In this document: piece by piece, positions 61,494 to 64,000 of the stretch
Position numbering within the stretch: position 1 is the first letter of the stretch
How the letters are laid out: each line of letters starts with the position of its first letter
From: Luteolibacter sp. Y139
Lineage (GTDB): Bacteria; Verrucomicrobiota; Verrucomicrobiia; Verrucomicrobiales; Akkermansiaceae
DNA: 64,000 nt
Direction of reading: 5' to 3'
Assembly (NCBI RefSeq): GCF_038066715.1
Contig: NZ_JBBUKT010000011.1
Location: 181,763 to 245,762 of the forward strand
The notes under the pieces: model-generated
Told to the model about the DNA's origin: nothing
The model's input: only the letters and a program-made list of their open reading frames with translations
Databases searched by the model: none
Made by a program: the position numbers and the translations under genes

Positions 61494-62207
61494 ATGACTC
61501 CCGCTCTGCCCGCCCGGCCCTTGCTGGTGGTTGATGACGATCGCAAGCTCTGCGGATTGATCCGCGACTATCTCCAGCCCCACGGCTGGCAGGTGGACAT
61601 GCGCCACAGCGGGCCCGAGGGGCTCGAGGCAGCGCGCGTGGGGAAATACGAGGCGATGCTGCTGGATGTGATGATGCCCGGCATGGATGGCTTCGAGGTG
61701 CTGCGTGAGTTGCGCAAGACCTCCACGATTCCGGTGCTGATGCTCACGGCGATGGGTGAGGAAGCGGACCGCATTGTCGGCCTCGAGCTCGGTGCGGACG
61801 ATTATTTGCCAAAGACTTTCTCCAGTCGCGAGCTGCTTGCTCGCCTGCGCGCTGTGACCCGCCGCAGCACGCCTGCCGCGAACGGTGCACCAAGTACGAA
61901 AGATCTAGTATGTGGCGATCTGGTGGTGAATGAGGAAAGCCATGTCGCCACGCTTGGTGGCGAAGCGCTCGATCTCACCGCGCTGGAGTTTGCTATCCTC
62001 GCATGCCTGTTGAAAGCGAAAGGCCGCGTGAAAACGCGTGAAGGCCTGTTGGAGGAAGTGTCCGACCGGCGCTTCGATGTCTTCGATCGCTCGATCGATG
62101 TCCACGTCTCGCAGCTCCGCCGCAAGCTCGGCGACGATGCGAAGCAGCCGCGCTTCATCCGCACCATCCGCGGCGTGGGCTACAAGCTGGAGGACACCGC
62201 GCCATGA
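61494..62207 (+). CDS. OmpR-family response regulator
   Basis: A 237-residue response regulator from the ATG at 61494. Receiver domain: acidic pocket VVDDDRK (13-18), phospho-acceptor D58 (LLDVMMPGMDGF), switch Thr (VLMLTAMG) and K107 (DDYLPKTFS). The Lys is followed by Thr where Pro is usual. The C-terminal winged helix is OmpR/PhoB-type (LDLTALEFAILACLLKAKGR; FDRSIDVHVSQLRRKLGDDA; IRTIRGVGYKLEDT). It overlaps the histidine kinase by 4 bp. The two repeats upstream may be its own binding sites. A longer frame to 61176 passes through the promoter region and is rejected. Confidence 0.95.
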   Translation: MTPALPARPLLVVDDDRKLCGLIRDYLQPHGWQVDMRHSGPEGLEAARVGKYEAMLLDVMMPGMDGFEVLRELRKTSTIPVLMLTAMGEEADRIVGLELGADDYLPKTFSSRELLARLRAVTRRSTPAANGAPSTKDLVCGDLVVNEESHVATLGGEALDLTALEFAILACLLKAKGRVKTREGLLEEVSDRRFDVFDRSIDVHVSQLRRKLGDDAKQPRFIRTIRGVGYKLEDTAP

Positions 62208-63826
62208 AAGGCCGCGTCCGCTTTCCGCTGATGGCGAAGATGCTGCTGTGGCTGTGCGTGCACCTCGGCGTGCTTGCGGCGTCGTTTGCCCTCTTCGTGG
62301 CGTGGCAGCTCCGGCTGGGGCTTGATTCATTGCTGAGCGGCACCGCCGGCGAGCGACTCAAGAGTGTGGGTGAGGAAATCTCGACGGATCTCCGTAGCTC
62401 GCCGCGCCAGACGTGGCCGGAAGTTCTCAAGCGGCATGAGGCGTCGCTCGGCTTGAGTCTATCGCTTCAAGTGAACCCGCCATTGTGGGTGGGTTCGCCG
62501 CCGGAAAAGCTTCCGTCCAATGTGGAGCGGCGCATCAAGGAGTTTCGCCGCCCTCCTGGCCCCGCGGCAGCTGCGCGGCCTCCTCGTGGACCCGAGCGAC
62601 CGCCTCGCGATGGGCTCCCTGGAGATGGATTCGGCCCGCCGGAAGATCCCTTGTTTGGTGATGGGCCGCCAGATGGGGGCGCTCCTGGCGGAGGGCCGCC
62701 GGGTGGGCGGGGTCTTCCTCCGCGGGATCGATTGGATCGGCCCGAGCCAGTGGTGAACGGTGAGCGTCCCAAAGTACGGCCGGATTTCCTACTGCGTGGC
62801 GATGGCGGGAACGGCTACTGGGCAGGGATCGATTTGCCTTTGATCGAGGCGCGCCAAGGCCAGCCGCTGCATGGGCTGCTGGTGATCCGCGCTGCGGATC
62901 TCTCCGGTGGCGGACTGTTCTTTGATCTGAAGCCGTGGATTATTGGCGGACTTGCGGTGCTCGGTCTGAGTCTGGTGCTGTGGGCGCCGGTGTTCTTTGG
63001 GATCACGCGCTATCTTTCGCGACTGTCGAAGACCACGGAGGCGATCGCCGATGGGAAGTTCGATGCCCGGGTGGGTCTGTCGCGCTCCGATGAACTCGGT
63101 AGCCTGGGGGATTCCATCGAGTCGATGGCGTCACGGCTGGATCGGCTGGTTCGTGGGCAAAAGCGCTTCCTCGGGGATGTGGCGCATGAGCTTTGCTCGC
63201 CGCTGGCTCGCATCCGCACCGGCTTGGGCGTGCTGGAATACGGGCTGACTCCGGAGCAACAGGTGCGCTTGGAATCGATCGAGGAGGATGTGGGCGAGCT
63301 GTCCCAGCTGGTTTCGGAGGTGCTTGCTTTCACGAAGGCCACCACGGCTCCGGGCTCAGTGCGCCTGGAAGCGGTGGAGTTGGCTCCTGTGATCCAACTG
63401 GCCCTTTCGCGGGAATGCCCGGGCCAGCAGGCTGAGGTGCAGCTTGCGGAGAAGCTCGCGGTGCTTGCGGATCGGAACCTCTTCGCCCGGGCGGTGGCCA
63501 ATGTGCTCCGCAATGCCGCGCGCCACGGCGGAGATGCTTGTGGACTCAAGATCTCTGCCACGCGTCACGGCGATGAGGTGGAGCTACGCCTCGCGGATAA
63601 CGGTCCTGGAGTGGATCCAGCGGATTTGCCGCGTCTCTTCGAGCCCTTCTACCGTCCCGACGCTGCTAGAACGCGTGAAGCAGGGGGCGTAGGTCTTGGT
63701 TTGGCGATCGTGAGATCGGGAATTGAGGCCTCTGGAGGCACTGTGAGGGCTGAAAACGCCACTCCGCATGGGCTTTGCGTGGTATTCCGGCTGCCTTTTG
63801 CGGCCTCTGAGGCTTTTGGTAGCTGA
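62204..63826 (+). CDS. Membrane sensor histidine kinase with Pro/Gly/Asp-rich periplasmic insert
   Basis: A 540-residue kinase. First membrane helix ~12-33 (LLWLCVHLGVLAASFALFVA); periplasmic part to ~240; second helix ~243-266 (WIIGGLAVLGLSLVLWAPVF). HAMP ~267-318 (ELGSLGDSIESMASRLDR); HisKA with H328 (VAHELCSPLARIR); HATPase with N box (NVLRNAARHGG), DNGPGVD and GVGLGLAIV. Within the periplasmic part, ~115-182 is a low-complexity run of Pro, Gly, Arg and Asp (DGPPDGGAPGGGPPGGRG). Periplasmic sensing of a cation or of an EF-hand partner is possible. It is translationally coupled to the regulator by a 4-bp overlap. Confidence 0.94.
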   Translation: MKGRVRFPLMAKMLLWLCVHLGVLAASFALFVAWQLRLGLDSLLSGTAGERLKSVGEEISTDLRSSPRQTWPEVLKRHEASLGLSLSLQVNPPLWVGSPPEKLPSNVERRIKEFRRPPGPAAAARPPRGPERPPRDGLPGDGFGPPEDPLFGDGPPDGGAPGGGPPGGRGLPPRDRLDRPEPVVNGERPKVRPDFLLRGDGGNGYWAGIDLPLIEARQGQPLHGLLVIRAADLSGGGLFFDLKPWIIGGLAVLGLSLVLWAPVFFGITRYLSRLSKTTEAIADGKFDARVGLSRSDELGSLGDSIESMASRLDRLVRGQKRFLGDVAHELCSPLARIRTGLGVLEYGLTPEQQVRLESIEEDVGELSQLVSEVLAFTKATTAPGSVRLEAVELAPVIQLALSRECPGQQAEVQLAEKLAVLADRNLFARAVANVLRNAARHGGDACGLKISATRHGDEVELRLADNGPGVDPADLPRLFEPFYRPDAARTREAGGVGLGLAIVRSGIEASGGTVRAENATPHGLCVVFRLPFAASEAFGS

Positions 63827-63919
63827 ATTCGTTTCAAAAAATTCGCAGCTCGAATCCCGCAAAATCAACGCCTTGTGTCGAATGCGTCGCAAAGTTCCGA
63901 AAAAACATCACGAAAGGTA

Positions 63920-63949
63920 TTGACCCCCGGGGTCCGGGCACCTTAGGTT
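63920..63949 (+). promoter_or_regulatory. Strong promoter-like sequence at the right edge
   Basis: TTGACC (63920-63925), 17-bp spacer, TTAGGT (63943-63948), or TAGGTT one base later. It is followed by a GC-rich hairpin (GCCGCGC 63956-63962 with GCGCGGC 63971-63977). No coding frame begins before the window ends. The AT-rich stretch ahead and GC-rich leader behind fit a stable-RNA promoter, but nothing downstream is visible. Confidence 0.4.
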
Positions 63950-64000
63950 CTCCCCGCCGCGCGGCACCAAGCGCGGCGCGAGAGACGGGAGTCGATCGCG

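Overview
The window looks like chromosome from a GC-rich member of the Verrucomicrobiota, probably near Luteolibacter/Haloferula (Verrucomicrobiaceae/Akkermansiaceae). The reasons are two giant pilin-like proteins of the kind called 'Verru_Chthon cassette protein A', many exported proteins with Verrucomicrobia-style C-terminal modules (LamG, DNRLRE, Calx-beta, choice-of-anchor D, autotransporter-associated beta-strand repeats), EF-hand proteins and a two-lobed NAD(P)HX repair enzyme. This assignment is inferred from gene content, not from a search. I see no rRNA, tRNA, CRISPR array, insertion sequence or phage genes. Coding density is high and no gene-free stretch exceeds 300 bases.

Layout. 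1-2441: a minus-strand cluster with an exported protein, an ECF-like sigma factor translationally coupled to an unknown partial protein, and an EF-hand protein. 2622-6468: a PQQ-type sugar dehydrogenase/cytochrome c, a sialidase-fold exported protein and a small exported protein. 6540-12600: a minus-strand operon running M42 peptidase, a four-repeat exported protein, MoxR ATPase, HflK, HflC. 12714-13520: glycerophosphodiester phosphodiesterase. 13514-19737: exported partner protein, divergent giant pilin-like protein A1, and a Tat-exported PhoD phosphatase. 20009-30627: a 1840-residue adhesin-like protein, an autotransporter-repeat protein and a transmembrane Ser/Thr kinase with an extracytoplasmic beta-helix. 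30668-39904: NAD(P)HX repair enzyme, cell-wall amidase, exported proteins, an SHD1-esterase fusion, an endonuclease/exonuclease/phosphatase-fold enzyme, CorA and a VOC protein. 39918-45309: an exported protein, leuD and leuC separated by a DUF2059 gene, a small membrane protein and two very small lipoproteins. 45444-51177: a complete export system matching E. coli cecR-ybhG-ybhF-ybhS-ybhR in content and order. 51292-51803: a ParE/RelE-type toxin-antitoxin pair. 51826-55234: exported protein and RNase R. 55413-60552: GspG-like pseudopilin, giant pilin-like protein A2 and its exported partner. 60646-63826: an EF-hand protein divergent from a two-component system. The right edge holds a strong promoter-like sequence facing out of the window.

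How the parts may work together. Both giant pilin-like proteins lack the Glu at mature position 5, as the tip pseudopilin GspK does, and both sit beside an exported partner with the same layout. They may be specialised tips of a type II secretion/type IV pilus-like fibre whose GspG-like subunit is encoded at 55413. The EF-hand gene and the two-component system share a divergent intergenic region with two exact copies of a 12-bp imperfect palindrome, one near each gene, which suggests joint autoregulation. A second window-wide signal is the heptamer CTGTTAG/CTAACAG. It occurs 12 times by eye and accounts for most of the rare TTA leucine codons I could find.
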